In this document: positions 17,301 through 25,366 of the stretch, one piece after another
Layout of the letters: every line of letters starts with the position of its first letter
How positions within the stretch are numbered: the stretch's first letter is position 1
NCBI GenBank assembly: GCA_023150475.1
Contig: JAKLKU010000021.1
Location: 1 to 64,000 of the forward strand
Direction of reading: 5' to 3'
DNA: 64,000 nt
Source: Planctomycetota bacterium
GTDB taxonomy: Bacteria; Planctomycetota; UBA1135; GCA-002686595
Position numbers and translations under genes: made by a program
The notes under the pieces: generated by a model
What the model saw: only the letters and a program-made list of their open reading frames with translations
What the model was told of the DNA's origin: nothing
Databases searched by the model: none

Positions 17301-17317
17301 CGGGCCGTTCGGTGTAG
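14312..17317 (+). CDS. TPR-like / CHAT caspase-family protein with collagen-like insert and C-terminal membrane anchor
   Basis: 1001 residues. The N-terminus is a signal-like hydrophobic stretch ending in TVAAAQA. Helical repeats of TPR type fill about 30-390 and 430-560. Residues 395-418 are eight (A/T)PG triplets, a short collagen-like run. The CHAT domain occupies about 590-935 with the catalytic dyad apparently intact: His773 in GFVAHGVHV and Cys839 in LAVCGSLRG, then the typical AGACAVLASRADL and FHTELARGFDAAEALRRA. A membrane helix near 957-975 is followed by RRRR and a Gly/Pro tail. It is the third gene after an ECF sigma and an anti-sigma-like gene and may be a protease of that stress pathway. 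Its last 67 bp overlap the opposite gene tail to tail. Confidence 0.85.
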   Translation: MRLGLPFVLGCFLEFGVVSTVAAAQASDPVAAAREWLTTPAPDAAGRWAWVSGARAAADALAHDDAQFDLRIAVLRRALDELRPMGYADGEYELTYRIATLLGRRGRVDDELALLDDALARPPSATYEPYLRAELTQLLRRAGELERAERELGFLDASVERAPGNQDPWRVQALIERIDLRLRLGQLERATEALDELERTIERLAAAGVLDPLDRRNALRKRWDVWLAAEEFRAVLADIDAVRSAARAAAAASAAAASSSRAGEASDAAAGETASEATATEETSGRVPPFAADDEELRFYSGLARASLALGTGEDDEEARRELEALDAELDRPPLDRLHVEHALAWLAIERARFDEAERVLAKSATLLDLARAPTLERAQHAALLAALALARADAPGAPGAPGAPGAPGTPGTPGTPGTLDAADALAALEAQFEPIWRGLFDEWGRLPTGKSGWGSLHFASHRGVLAQWMRLAERAHRDGGAERAFGALVHAQSRGSLAQSLGAAALSLADVRSVLSGPDHGLLVLVPSLDHTFVWTIDRARFRSFVLPGILRARPELERLREFASRALDADERVEARELGARVATALLGAEACAELARWSRVSVIGGEFFGWLPIESFVLPGSERTLGLTHAIDHWPSAPVALELARRARGVNGIAGDAGIAGISRSADAADAARAAADSGASVDSNALRARQTPRARPTPRLVLVAAPEPSAATQTRYPELARLPFGERERLSVLGAFGGSSTVLEGTGATRRALAAELETDASVLGFVAHGVHVRELERPTAIVLAPDGPNGPAAPGTPGEVGASEAPAAADADGWLDCDELESFRLPPVVELAVCGSLRGPARCGDDGPSHLAGAALRAGACAVLASRADLEYRSSLALVGAFHTELARGFDAAEALRRARVAVAERDEKSAAPWYHGAVQVFGFGALRVAEVAAAETTTPTREPDGRPVGRTIAYAVAGAVAALVVGVFVRRRRAQPPPPGGLEGGGGTGGTGRSV
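15494..15565 (+). repeat. Collagen-like 9-bp coding repeat
   Basis: Eight 9-bp units (GCACCGGGC type drifting to ACACCGGGC) encode (APG)5(TPG)3 within the CHAT protein. The high DNA identity suggests recent expansion or contraction, always in frame. Confidence 0.9.
17140..17168 (-). terminator. Probable intrinsic terminator of the FG-GAP gene, inside the CHAT coding sequence
   Basis: Read on the minus strand, a 12-bp stem (GACGCCCATCCG with CGGGTGGGCGTC, one G-T wobble) closes a 5-base loop and is followed by GTCGTTTCG. It lies about 83 bp past the stop codon of the FG-GAP gene and within the last tenth of the CHAT gene on the other strand. The U-tract is short. Confidence 0.6.
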
Positions 17318-19032
17318 GAGCCACCGCTCGTCGGCGCGTCGGCCGGCACGTCGAGGTCGAACTCGTACCCGTCGGCGGTCCCGCCGAGCCACGTGGTGCA
17401 AGTCGCGTCGGCGACGGGGTCGCCGAGCGTCTCGAACGTCGCGAACGTCGGCGTCCACGCTTGGACCACGGCGCCGGTCCGGTCGGTGCGCACCATGCGC
17501 ACGCGGAGCGTGCACGCCATCTCGAAGTCCGTGCCGTACGGGAAGTCGATCACCGTCACCGGAAGGATCGGGCGTTGGTCTGCGTCGGTCGAGTCGGGGA
17601 AGACGAGGTTCGCGATCGGGTAGATCTCGTTCACGAGCGGTCCACCGGCGAAGTCCGGGGTGCATTGGCTCACCGGATCCGCGGCGTGGATCACCACTTC
17701 GAGGTGCGTCGCGGTTTCGGTCAGCGAACTGACCGGGATGCGATAGCCGGCAGTGATGTTGAAAAGCTCCCCCGTGCTGCCTTGCGTGACGACGTTGCCT
17801 TCGTACGCGGGCTCGAACTGCGGGTTCAAGCGATTGGTGAACTCCGTCGGGTCGGTGAGTTCCGCGACGATCGAGCGCACCTCGCCGAACGCCGCGCTCG
17901 CGAAGCCGATGTCGATGTCGAAGTCGCCGTCGAGATCGCCCGCGACCGGCCAGGCGGTCGACGTCGAGTTCGAAGCGGAGGGATCCGTCGCGTCGGCCGG
18001 CAAGAGCCACACGCCGAACGGCGCGCTGAGCGAATAGGAACCGGAGGCCGACGGCGTCGTGCCGGTGTCCTGGTGTTGGAGCACGATCTCCAAGTGGCTG
18101 AAGCGGTGGGTGATCACGAGGTCCGGGTAGCCGTCGAAGTTGCCGTCGTACGACGCGATCCCGGTCGGATGGAGCAACGAACCGAGCGAGAGAGTCGGTT
18201 CGACGATCACGGCGCCCGAGGGGTCGCGGCCGGCGACTCGCAACGCTGCGGCGGAGCCGACTTCGTCGATCCACGCCGCGCGTTCGCGCGAGCCGTCGTG
18301 GAGCACGACCAACAGTCCGCTCGCCGACGCACCCGCGATCAACGAGTCGACCGTCGAGCCACTCGACGTGAAGACCCGCAGGCCGTCGGTTCGCAGCACG
18401 GCGACTTCCAGCGCACCGCTGCCATCCCACTGCAACGCAGCGAGCGCGAGGCCCAAGCCGCCGATCGAGAACGTCGCCGCCGGAGCGCCGAACGCGCCGG
18501 AAGCTTGGTACGCGACGAATGCGCTCGTTCCGCTGCTCGTCAGTCCGACGAGGTCATCGTCACCGTCGCCGTCGACGTCGGCCGAGGCGAGCTGCTTCGC
18601 GCCAGCGATCGTCGTGTTGGCGATCGAGGTCTTCGTCAGCGCCCAGTTTCCGGCGTCGACGCGCCAGAGTTCGAGACCCGTCGCGGTTGCGATCGCGACG
18701 GCGTCGCCGCCGCTCATCCGCACCGGCGCGAACGCAGGGGCTCCGGTGGTGCGATTCGGCGAAGTGAGCCAGAAGTAGCAGTGGGCGAACATGCCGCCCC
18801 AGACCACGCCGACCGCGTCTTCCGCAGCGACGACGTAGTCGGTGATCAGATCACCGCCGAGATCGGCCGCGGCGATGCGGCCGAAGCCGTACGTCGGCAG
18901 AGCCGTCTCGGCGGCCGCGCCGGCGCCGCCGAAGGAGTGCGCCGTGACACGGGTTGGTGTGACGGGGAACTGGGCTTGCGCGAGCGCCGCGAACGCGGCG
19001 CACGCAGTGGCCGTTAGGCCGAGCATCTTCAT
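17251..19032 (-). CDS. Secreted FG-GAP/VCBS repeat protein
   Basis: 593 residues with a signal peptide (MKMLGLTATACAAFAALAQA, cleaved before QFP). FG-GAP/VCBS Ca-binding loops recur: DVDGDGDDDLVGL, DGNFDGYPDLVIT and DLDGDFDIDIGF, consistent with a beta-propeller. The C-terminal 150 residues carry three Cys and end in a Pro/Gly tail (PVPPPPSNPPGGGG) encoded opposite the CHAT tail. It probably acts at the cell surface or in the medium as a binding protein. It is monocistronic, facing the CHAT operon and diverging from the kinase gene. Confidence 0.82.
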   Translation of the reverse strand: MKMLGLTATACAAFAALAQAQFPVTPTRVTAHSFGGAGAAAETALPTYGFGRIAAADLGGDLITDYVVAAEDAVGVVWGGMFAHCYFWLTSPNRTTGAPAFAPVRMSGGDAVAIATATGLELWRVDAGNWALTKTSIANTTIAGAKQLASADVDGDGDDDLVGLTSSGTSAFVAYQASGAFGAPAATFSIGGLGLALAALQWDGSGALEVAVLRTDGLRVFTSSGSTVDSLIAGASASGLLVVLHDGSRERAAWIDEVGSAAALRVAGRDPSGAVIVEPTLSLGSLLHPTGIASYDGNFDGYPDLVITHRFSHLEIVLQHQDTGTTPSASGSYSLSAPFGVWLLPADATDPSASNSTSTAWPVAGDLDGDFDIDIGFASAAFGEVRSIVAELTDPTEFTNRLNPQFEPAYEGNVVTQGSTGELFNITAGYRIPVSSLTETATHLEVVIHAADPVSQCTPDFAGGPLVNEIYPIANLVFPDSTDADQRPILPVTVIDFPYGTDFEMACTLRVRMVRTDRTGAVVQAWTPTFATFETLGDPVADATCTTWLGGTADGYEFDLDVPADAPTSGGSYTERPVPPVPPPPSNPPGGGG

Positions 19033-19391
19033 GGTGTGGGTTCCATCGGGTCGGTGGGGAGGTGAGTCCGGGTTCGATCGTGAGCCCGAGCTCCGGCTCC
19101 GTCTCGCGTGAAGCGCGCGGAGACTCACCGAAGTTCGAAAACCGCGCAAGGGATCCCGCGACGAGTTCGTGATTCGCGCAACGAGTCGGCGCGCTCGGAA
19201 GACCAAGCGCTCTCCGTGCGCCGCGGCGCTCGCGTCGCCATTGCAACCTCGGAACGGATCCGAGGGAGGTGAAGGCGGGGCCGCTCCGTGCGTGCCACGG
19301 GGCGGCCTCCTTGCGCCGTCGAGCCGGAGACGCCCCGAATTTTTCCTGGTTGGCGCGACGAATCCGGACTCGAGTGGCGCCTGCACTCGAC
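19033..19391. other. Divergent intergenic region without a recognisable gene
   Basis: 359 bp between the divergent FG-GAP gene and the Ser/Thr kinase gene. Promoters for both must lie here. I see no convincing open frame with coding character, tRNA or obvious operator. A few AT-richer stretches (for example near 19335, GAATTTTTCC) could be part of the kinase promoter. Confidence 0.6.
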
Positions 19392-21023
19392 ATGCAGCCC
19401 CAAACGACTCCGCAGTCGCTCGACGACCTGCTCGATCAGCTCGTCGCCGAATTCTCCGATCGCCTCTCACGCGGCGAGCGCGATCACGAAGCCGCTTTGC
19501 TCGCGCGGGTCCCCGAGGAGCACCGCGATGCGCTCCAGCGCTGCTTCCGCATGTTGCAGACCGGCATCGCGTCGGCTCCACGGGCGAGCGCGCCGCTCGG
19601 GCCCGGGTCGCGGCTCGACCAATTCGAGATCGTGCGCGAGCTCGGCCGCGGCGGCATGGCGATCGTCTACCTCGCGAAACAAGTCGACCTGCGCCGCCCG
19701 GTCGCGTTGAAGGTGCTGCGGCCGGGCCTCGCGCTCGAAGGCCGGCACGTCGATCGTTTCCGCCGCGAAGCGCTGGCGATCGCGCGGCTCCAGCATCCGC
19801 ACATCGTGCAGGTCCATGCCGTCGGCGAAGCGCAGGGTTGGCACTACCTCGCGATGGAGTACGTCGAAGGCCGCTCGCTCGCCGACGTGTACGCCGAGCT
19901 CGCGCACTGCAAGGCACCGACCGGCGCCGATCTCGAGCGGCTCACCGGTTTCCGCGCGGGCGACGTCAGCTTCGAGCGCGCGTTGTGCGCCTTGCTCGCG
20001 CCGGTCGCGCGGGCCCTCGGCGTCGCGCACGACCTCGGGCTCGTGCACCGCGACGTCAAACCGTCCAACATCCTGATCCACAAGGACGGTCGCGCGGTGA
20101 TCGCGGACTTCGGGCTCGCGAAAGGCGACGGTGATCCGGGCCTTTCGCTCTCCGGCGAACCGCTCGGCACGCCGTACTACATGTCGCCGGAGCAAGCGAC
20201 GCTGATCGCCGAGCCGATCGATCGCCGTTCCGACGTGTATTCGTTCGGCGTGACGCTGTTCGAAGGACTGACCGGTCGTCGGCCGTACGAAGGCGCGAAC
20301 TTCGTCCAGGTGCTCGAGCGTTTGCGCGTCGAGCCGCCGCCTCGGGTGCGGTCGCTCGCGCCGCACTGCTCACGCGAAGTCGACGCGGTGGTCGCGCAAG
20401 CGATGGCGAAGGCTCCGGCGGACCGTTATCCGACCGCGCTCGAATTGGCCGTCGACTTGGGCGCCGTCGCCGACGGCCAAACGACTCGCGCGCGGATGCG
20501 CGAAGGTGGCGCGTGGCGCCGCGCGAAGGGCGTGTACGTCTTCGTCGTCGATCTCGGGCGCGAGTACCGGAGCCCGGGCACGTTCCTCGGGCTGCCGTGG
20601 GTGCACATCGTGCCGTTCGAACCCGCGCCCGGCGCACCGCGGCTGGCGAAAGGGTGGTTCGCCGTCGGGCCGCGCGCGCTCGGCGCCGTCGCGTTCGGCA
20701 ACCTCGCTGTTGGCGTGTTCTCGTTCGGCGGTCTCGCGGCCGGACTGGTCTCGTTCGGTGGCCTCGCCGTCGGCGCGCTCGCGGCGGGTGGAGTCGCCGC
20801 GGGTTTGTTGTGCTTCGGCGGGGTCAGCGCGGGCCACACGGCCGTCGGTGGTTATTCGGCGGGGTACTACGCGTTCGGCGGCGGCGTCGCGGCGAAGCAC
20901 GGCATCGACGCGACGCGCAGCGACCCGGCCGCGCTCGAGTGGTTCGGCCGACTCGAGCCCGCGCTCGGACTGATGCCCGGCGGCGACGCGCTCGTGGAGC
21001 GTCTGCGCGCCGCCGATCGGTGA
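19392..21023 (+). CDS. Ser/Thr protein kinase with C-terminal decapeptide-repeat domain
   Basis: 543 residues. A helical N-terminus (about 1-70, LLDQLVAEFSDRLSRGERD) is followed by a complete Hanks-type kinase (about 76-370): GRGGMAIVY, catalytic Lys107 in VALKVL, HRDVKPSN near 220, DFGLAKG and GTPYYMSPEQ. After a linker with PGTFLGLPWVHIVPF, residues 425-494 are seven decapeptides of consensus FGGLAVGxxS with invariant Gly at positions 2 and 7. There is no ordinary sensor domain and no clear single membrane helix, so the Gly-rich repeat region may fold as a beta-solenoid or associate with the membrane. The start ATG is chosen because the kinase N-extension typical of planctomycetes begins there. 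It ends one base before the convergent oxidoreductase. Confidence 0.9.
   Translation: MQPQTTPQSLDDLLDQLVAEFSDRLSRGERDHEAALLARVPEEHRDALQRCFRMLQTGIASAPRASAPLGPGSRLDQFEIVRELGRGGMAIVYLAKQVDLRRPVALKVLRPGLALEGRHVDRFRREALAIARLQHPHIVQVHAVGEAQGWHYLAMEYVEGRSLADVYAELAHCKAPTGADLERLTGFRAGDVSFERALCALLAPVARALGVAHDLGLVHRDVKPSNILIHKDGRAVIADFGLAKGDGDPGLSLSGEPLGTPYYMSPEQATLIAEPIDRRSDVYSFGVTLFEGLTGRRPYEGANFVQVLERLRVEPPPRVRSLAPHCSREVDAVVAQAMAKAPADRYPTALELAVDLGAVADGQTTRARMREGGAWRRAKGVYVFVVDLGREYRSPGTFLGLPWVHIVPFEPAPGAPRLAKGWFAVGPRALGAVAFGNLAVGVFSFGGLAAGLVSFGGLAVGALAAGGVAAGLLCFGGVSAGHTAVGGYSAGYYAFGGGVAAKHGIDATRSDPAALEWFGRLEPALGLMPGGDALVERLRAADR
20664..20873 (+). repeat. Seven 30-bp units encoding FGGLAVGxxS decapeptides
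   Basis: Protein residues 425-494 of the kinase. Units include FGNLAVGVFS, FGGLAAGLVS, FGGLAVGALA, FGGVSAGHTA and VGGYSAGYYA. Gly occurs at positions 2 and 7 of every unit, and position 5 is Ala or Ser. The DNA units have diverged, so this is an established domain, not a fresh expansion. Confidence 0.88.
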
Positions 21024-21024
21024 C

Positions 21025-24000
21025 TCAGAGCGTCGACCAGATCGGGAGCTTGCCTTCGTGCACGAGGTGATCGAGCCAGAGGTTCGAGAGCTTCTCCTGC
21101 ACCGAGTTGCCGCGCAGACGCTGCTGCAAGTTGTCGAAGTCGACGGCGTCGAGCGGTTGGTCCTGGTTCGAGCAGGAGAACACCGGCGCGACTTCCACGC
21201 GCGTCTCGGGGTCGACGTGCTTGCAGAGGCACTGCGCGCAGATCTCCTTCATCATGCACTGCATCGGCGAGTTGATCGAACCGATGGCAACGTGCCCCGC
21301 TTGGAGGTACGGCTTCAATGCGGCGAAGCGCGCCTCGCGCACGGCGTTCATCATGCGGTCGGAGCCGATGACGATCATCCGTGAGCAATCCGCGAGCGAG
21401 AGCATCGTGTCGCCGAGCTCTTCCTTCGCGTACGCGAGCATCGCCTGCACGACGTTGCCGCGGAAGTGTCGGTCGTAGGGCCGTGACTTGTTCGGCACGA
21501 TGTCCGCGCCGGAGTCGGTCGACCAGACGACGACGTCGGCCGCCGACTCGATCTCCTCGCGCTTGAAGAGGTCCTCGCCCCGCCGGAACGCCGCGAAGTA
21601 GACGACTTGGTTCTGCTTCGCGCGCAGCGCGCGGCCGATCGAGAAGAGCACCGCGTTGCCGAGGCCACCGCCCGCGAGGATCACTTTCTCGCCTTCGGGG
21701 ATCTCCGTCGGCGCGCCGGTCGGGCCCATCACGATCACACGTTCGCCGGGCTTCAGGAGCGCGACGAGACGCGAGCTCACGCCCATCTCGAGCACGATCA
21801 TCGAGAGCAAGCCGCGCGCCGGATCGGTCCACGCGCCGGTGAGCGCGATGCCTTCGAGCTGCAGCTTCGTCCCTTTGACCGTCGGCGAGTTCACTTCGAA
21901 GTTCTGCAGGCGATAGAACTGGCCCGGTTGGAAGTGCCGCGCGGCCGCCGGCGCGTGCACGACGACTTCGGTGATCGTCGGCGTCAGCCGGTTGACCTCG
22001 TGCACGATCGCCGTGAGCTCGAAGCCGAGCTTCGCCACGAGCTTCTTCCAGCTCGCGCGCCGCTCCGCGACCGCCGCGGGTTCGTTCGACACGTTCGCGA
22101 GCCGCCCGCGGAACGTCTCGACGACCTTGACGTAGCCTTCGCGCGCCGACGCCATCGCCTTGACGACGTTGCCGGCGTACGCCGGGTGGTTGTCGCCGTA
22201 CACGGAGACCGTGTGTTTGCCGTCGTCGTAGGAAGTGAACACGGCGCCGCGCGCGCGTTTGCCGTCGTCGACCGGCGCGAGCGTCGAGCCGTTGCGCTCG
22301 TGCACTTGGAAGAAGCTCTTCCACTTGTCGAGCTTGAACGTGCCCGGGTTCTCCTGTTCGTACGTGATGTTCGGGCTCGTGCCGGCGGCGACGAGCAGCG
22401 TGCGCGCAGGCATCTCGACGATCTCGCCGGAGCCTTTCCAACGGCCCTCCGCGGTCAGTTGCTGGCGCTCGAACGTCACGCCGCGCACGGCGCCGTGTTT
22501 GTCGAGCAGCACTTCGACCGGCGCCATGCTCTCGACGAACGTGATGCCCTCTTCGAACGCCTTGATGATCTCCTCGTGGTTCAGGCGATACGCCGGCGAG
22601 TCCGCGAGGTTCTTGCGGTAGACGAGCCGCACGCCGCCCCACGAACGCATCAACGCTGCGAAGTTCGGCGCTTCGTTCGCGGCGGCAGCGCGTTGGCGCT
22701 CCGCGATCACGGCGCGGCCGTGCGCGAGGAACTCGTCGAGCATCTCCTGTTCTTCCTGGTTGAAGAACCGGCGCACGACGGCCGCGCCGAAGCGGCCGAC
22801 GAGCTCGTCGTAGCGCTGCGCGGCCTTCTCGACCTGCAGCGGGTAGTACGCGAGCGCTTCGGTCGCCGTGTCGATGCCGGTCAGACCACCGCCGATCACG
22901 AGCACCGGCATGCGCAACTGCAGGTTCGCGAACGAGTCCTTCTTGAACGCGCCCGTGAGCTGCAGCGCCATCAGGAAGTCCGACGCCTTGCGCACGCCGC
23001 GCGAGAGGTTGTTCTTCATCGGCACGATCGTCGGCTTGCCCGCGCCGGTCGCGATCGCGACGTGATCGAAGCCGTAGCTCCAGGCCTGCTCGAGATCGAG
23101 CGTGCCGCCGAAGCGCACGCCACCGTGCACTTCGAAGTTCTCGCGCCGCAGGAGCGACAGGTAGGGCAGCGAGAGGAAGTTCTTGTCCCAGCGCACGGTG
23201 ATGCCGTACTCCGAGACGCCGCCGAAGCCGAGCAGTACGCGCTCGTCGAGATCGCGCTTCAGCGCCGCGAAACGATCGAGCGGCGAAGGCTCGTTCACGA
23301 GCTCGTGCTTGTGGTTGCGGCCGGTGTAGCTCTCCGGCAGCGGCTCGACCTTCAGCCCGTCGACGCCGACGACGCCGAAGCCTTCGTTGCACAGGTAGTG
23401 CGCGAGCGTGTAACCCGCGGGCCCCATGCCGACGACCAGCACGTTGACGCCGTTGTAGGGCAGCGCGTGGATGCGCTTCTTGCGCAGCGGATTCCAGCGC
23501 GTGAAGAGCAGGTACACCTCGGGCCCGAACGGCAGCTCGAGCGTGTCGGTCAGGGCCTTCGTCTCGATCTGCGGGATGTTGACCGGCTGCTGCTTCTGGA
23601 AGATGCAGGCCTTCATGCAGTCGTTGCAGATCCGGTGTCCGGTGCCCGGGCACATCGGGTTGTCGATCGTGATCAGCGCGAGCGCGCCGATCGGATCGCC
23701 TTCCGCGTAGAGCGAGTGCATCTCGGAGATGCGTTCGTCGAGCGGGCAGCCCGCGAGCTCGATGCCGAGCGGGTTCTTCGCGAACTTGCCGGTCTTCTTG
23801 TCGACGAGGCCCTTCGAGCAGGAGTCCTTCTCGCGCTCGTGGCAGAAGACGCACTGGTCGATCTCGCACATGACGCCGAAGTCGTCGGTGCGGTTGTCGG
23901 TCAGCTTGAAGCCGTCGCGGCGGCGGAAGTGCTTGGGCTCGCCTTCGATCGCTTCCGAGAGCTTCGCGAGCGGCCGCACGTGGTGGACGAGCCCCTTCTC

Positions 24001-24657
24001 GAAGTCGAGCGTCTCGAGCTCGCGCAACGAGCGCCAACCGGCGAGCGACGGATCCTTGGCCTCCTTGAGGAGCTTGAAGTGGAGCGCGACGAGCTCCAGC
24101 GCTTCGGCGACGGTCTCGCTCGCGCCGTCGCACGCCTTCTCGCCGGCCTGTTTCTGCAGGAGCACCCAGACGCGCGTTGCGAACCGCTCTTCGTCGTCCT
24201 TGGCGAGCGGGAGTCCGGGCAGCTTCGCGAGCAGCGCGCGTGCGCGGGCCTGCACGTCGCGCGGATCCTGGCCGGCGGCGAGCTTCGCGGAGCGCACGTG
24301 CTTCTTGATGAACTCGTTGCGCACCTTGAAGACGAGCTGGCGGTCGACGAGCTCGCCGCGCCGCGCGAGCGCTTCCTTCTCGATGCCGAAGAGTTTGGTG
24401 ACGAAGCGCGACACGTGCCGGCCGACGTCGATCAGGAGCTGCGATTCCTCCGGCGGCGTGAGCGAGAGCTGGTCCCCGAGATACGCCTGGTAGCGTTCCG
24501 CGAGCGCGGCATCGGCGCGCGCGAGGTCGGCGACGAACGAGCGCTGCAACTCCGCGAGCTTCTCCGGCCGATGCAGGTCGGCGAACGTGAAGCCGGGGAC
24601 GCCGAGCGAGAGCGGGCGGGCGGGAGCGGAAACGTGCGCGGTCGTGGTGGTCGACAT
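21025..24657 (-). CDS. Large FAD/NAD(P)/Fe-S oxidoreductase, NfnB (GltD-like)-NfnA (FNR-like) single-chain architecture
   Basis: 1210 residues. The N-terminal 270 residues are helical and unassigned. Cys clusters follow: CVFCHEREKDSC, CPLDERI and CPGTGHRICNDCMKAC ending in PVNIP, like the [4Fe-4S] region of glutamate synthase small subunit and NfnB. A Rossmann FAD motif (VLVVGMGPAG, near 400) and an NAD(P) motif (VLVIGGGLTG, near 584) complete a GltD-like half. From about 875 a ferredoxin-reductase-like half has PGQFYRL, the nucleotide motif VILAGGGLGN and a C-terminal Cys set (QCMMKEICAQCLC, then FSC) resembling PyrK/NfnA [2Fe-2S] ligands. This suggests electron transfer between NAD(P)H and a second carrier, possibly flavin-based bifurcation. 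The exact reaction is inferred. Confidence 0.8.
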   Translation of the reverse strand: MSTTTTAHVSAPARPLSLGVPGFTFADLHRPEKLAELQRSFVADLARADAALAERYQAYLGDQLSLTPPEESQLLIDVGRHVSRFVTKLFGIEKEALARRGELVDRQLVFKVRNEFIKKHVRSAKLAAGQDPRDVQARARALLAKLPGLPLAKDDEERFATRVWVLLQKQAGEKACDGASETVAEALELVALHFKLLKEAKDPSLAGWRSLRELETLDFEKGLVHHVRPLAKLSEAIEGEPKHFRRRDGFKLTDNRTDDFGVMCEIDQCVFCHEREKDSCSKGLVDKKTGKFAKNPLGIELAGCPLDERISEMHSLYAEGDPIGALALITIDNPMCPGTGHRICNDCMKACIFQKQQPVNIPQIETKALTDTLELPFGPEVYLLFTRWNPLRKKRIHALPYNGVNVLVVGMGPAGYTLAHYLCNEGFGVVGVDGLKVEPLPESYTGRNHKHELVNEPSPLDRFAALKRDLDERVLLGFGGVSEYGITVRWDKNFLSLPYLSLLRRENFEVHGGVRFGGTLDLEQAWSYGFDHVAIATGAGKPTIVPMKNNLSRGVRKASDFLMALQLTGAFKKDSFANLQLRMPVLVIGGGLTGIDTATEALAYYPLQVEKAAQRYDELVGRFGAAVVRRFFNQEEQEMLDEFLAHGRAVIAERQRAAAANEAPNFAALMRSWGGVRLVYRKNLADSPAYRLNHEEIIKAFEEGITFVESMAPVEVLLDKHGAVRGVTFERQQLTAEGRWKGSGEIVEMPARTLLVAAGTSPNITYEQENPGTFKLDKWKSFFQVHERNGSTLAPVDDGKRARGAVFTSYDDGKHTVSVYGDNHPAYAGNVVKAMASAREGYVKVVETFRGRLANVSNEPAAVAERRASWKKLVAKLGFELTAIVHEVNRLTPTITEVVVHAPAAARHFQPGQFYRLQNFEVNSPTVKGTKLQLEGIALTGAWTDPARGLLSMIVLEMGVSSRLVALLKPGERVIVMGPTGAPTEIPEGEKVILAGGGLGNAVLFSIGRALRAKQNQVVYFAAFRRGEDLFKREEIESAADVVVWSTDSGADIVPNKSRPYDRHFRGNVVQAMLAYAKEELGDTMLSLADCSRMIVIGSDRMMNAVREARFAALKPYLQAGHVAIGSINSPMQCMMKEICAQCLCKHVDPETRVEVAPVFSCSNQDQPLDAVDFDNLQQRLRGNSVQEKLSNLWLDHLVHEGKLPIWSTL

Positions 24658-24724
24658 CGGAGTCGGGAGGGTGGGGCCCGGATGGTGTCGCGGCCGCCCA
24701 GGGCGGCCGACGAAAGCCCACAGT

Positions 24725-25330
24725 CTACGCGAGAGAGCCGCCCGGCGGCTGCGCAGAGGTGCGCAGGACGAGCGGGGGCCGTCCGGAGGCGTTCACCGGC
24801 GCACGAGCGAAGAATCGGTCGACCGCGGACGCGAGCTCGGCCGGCGCGAGGCCCATGAACTCGGGTTCTCCGAGCGCCCGGAGCTTCTCGCTCGCCGCGC
24901 GCGCCAGCTGCGTCGCGCCCGACGTCCGCGCGCTGCCCACCGCCGGCTTCGAGTCGAACGCTGCCGCAGATTCGATCGCTGGCGCGGAATGCTGCGGCGA
25001 CGCCGAGCTCGACGGTTCGTTCATTTCGAGCCGGAGGCACGCCGCGGCGAGTTGGATCAGCGCTTGTAGCAAACGTCGTTGGCGCTCGTCGTTGCTCGCG
25101 AGCCACGGACGTTCCCACGCTTCGTGCGCTTCCCAGAGGAAGCCCGCGTGATAGAGGTCGACACCGAAGAGATAGTCCTCGTCCTCGCGCCATCGTTCGG
25201 GCGGCAGCGCGCGCCCGAGCTCGCGGCTCGCACCGTCGGTCCGCGCCTGATGCCGCGCGGTTCGCCCCGGCACGAAAGCGTGCGCGGGGAACTCGCGGTG
25301 GGGGACGAAGCGCTCGCCGAAACCGGTCAT
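24725..25330 (-). CDS. DUF309-family protein
   Basis: 201 residues. The core DLYHAGFLWEAHEAWERPW followed by LLQALIQLAAACLRLEM is the DUF309 signature (a helical pair with conserved His, Glu and Trp, known from small proteins of unknown function). An Ala/Ser-rich linker (about 105-145) interrupts the fold before the last helices. It is co-directional with the downstream oxidoreductase (67 bp away) and the upstream gingipain-like gene (36 bp). No enzymatic role is established for the family. Confidence 0.8.
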   Translation of the reverse strand: MTGFGERFVPHREFPAHAFVPGRTARHQARTDGASRELGRALPPERWREDEDYLFGVDLYHAGFLWEAHEAWERPWLASNDERQRRLLQALIQLAAACLRLEMNEPSSSASPQHSAPAIESAAAFDSKPAVGSARTSGATQLARAASEKLRALGEPEFMGLAPAELASAVDRFFARAPVNASGRPPLVLRTSAQPPGGSLA

Positions 25331-25366
25331 CGAATGGGTGAGGCCGTGCCTGGATCGTCGCTTGGC

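Noticed and set aside
19033..19110. tRNA-like T-loop sequence GGGTTCGATCG.
   Set aside because: No matching acceptor or anticodon arms around it.
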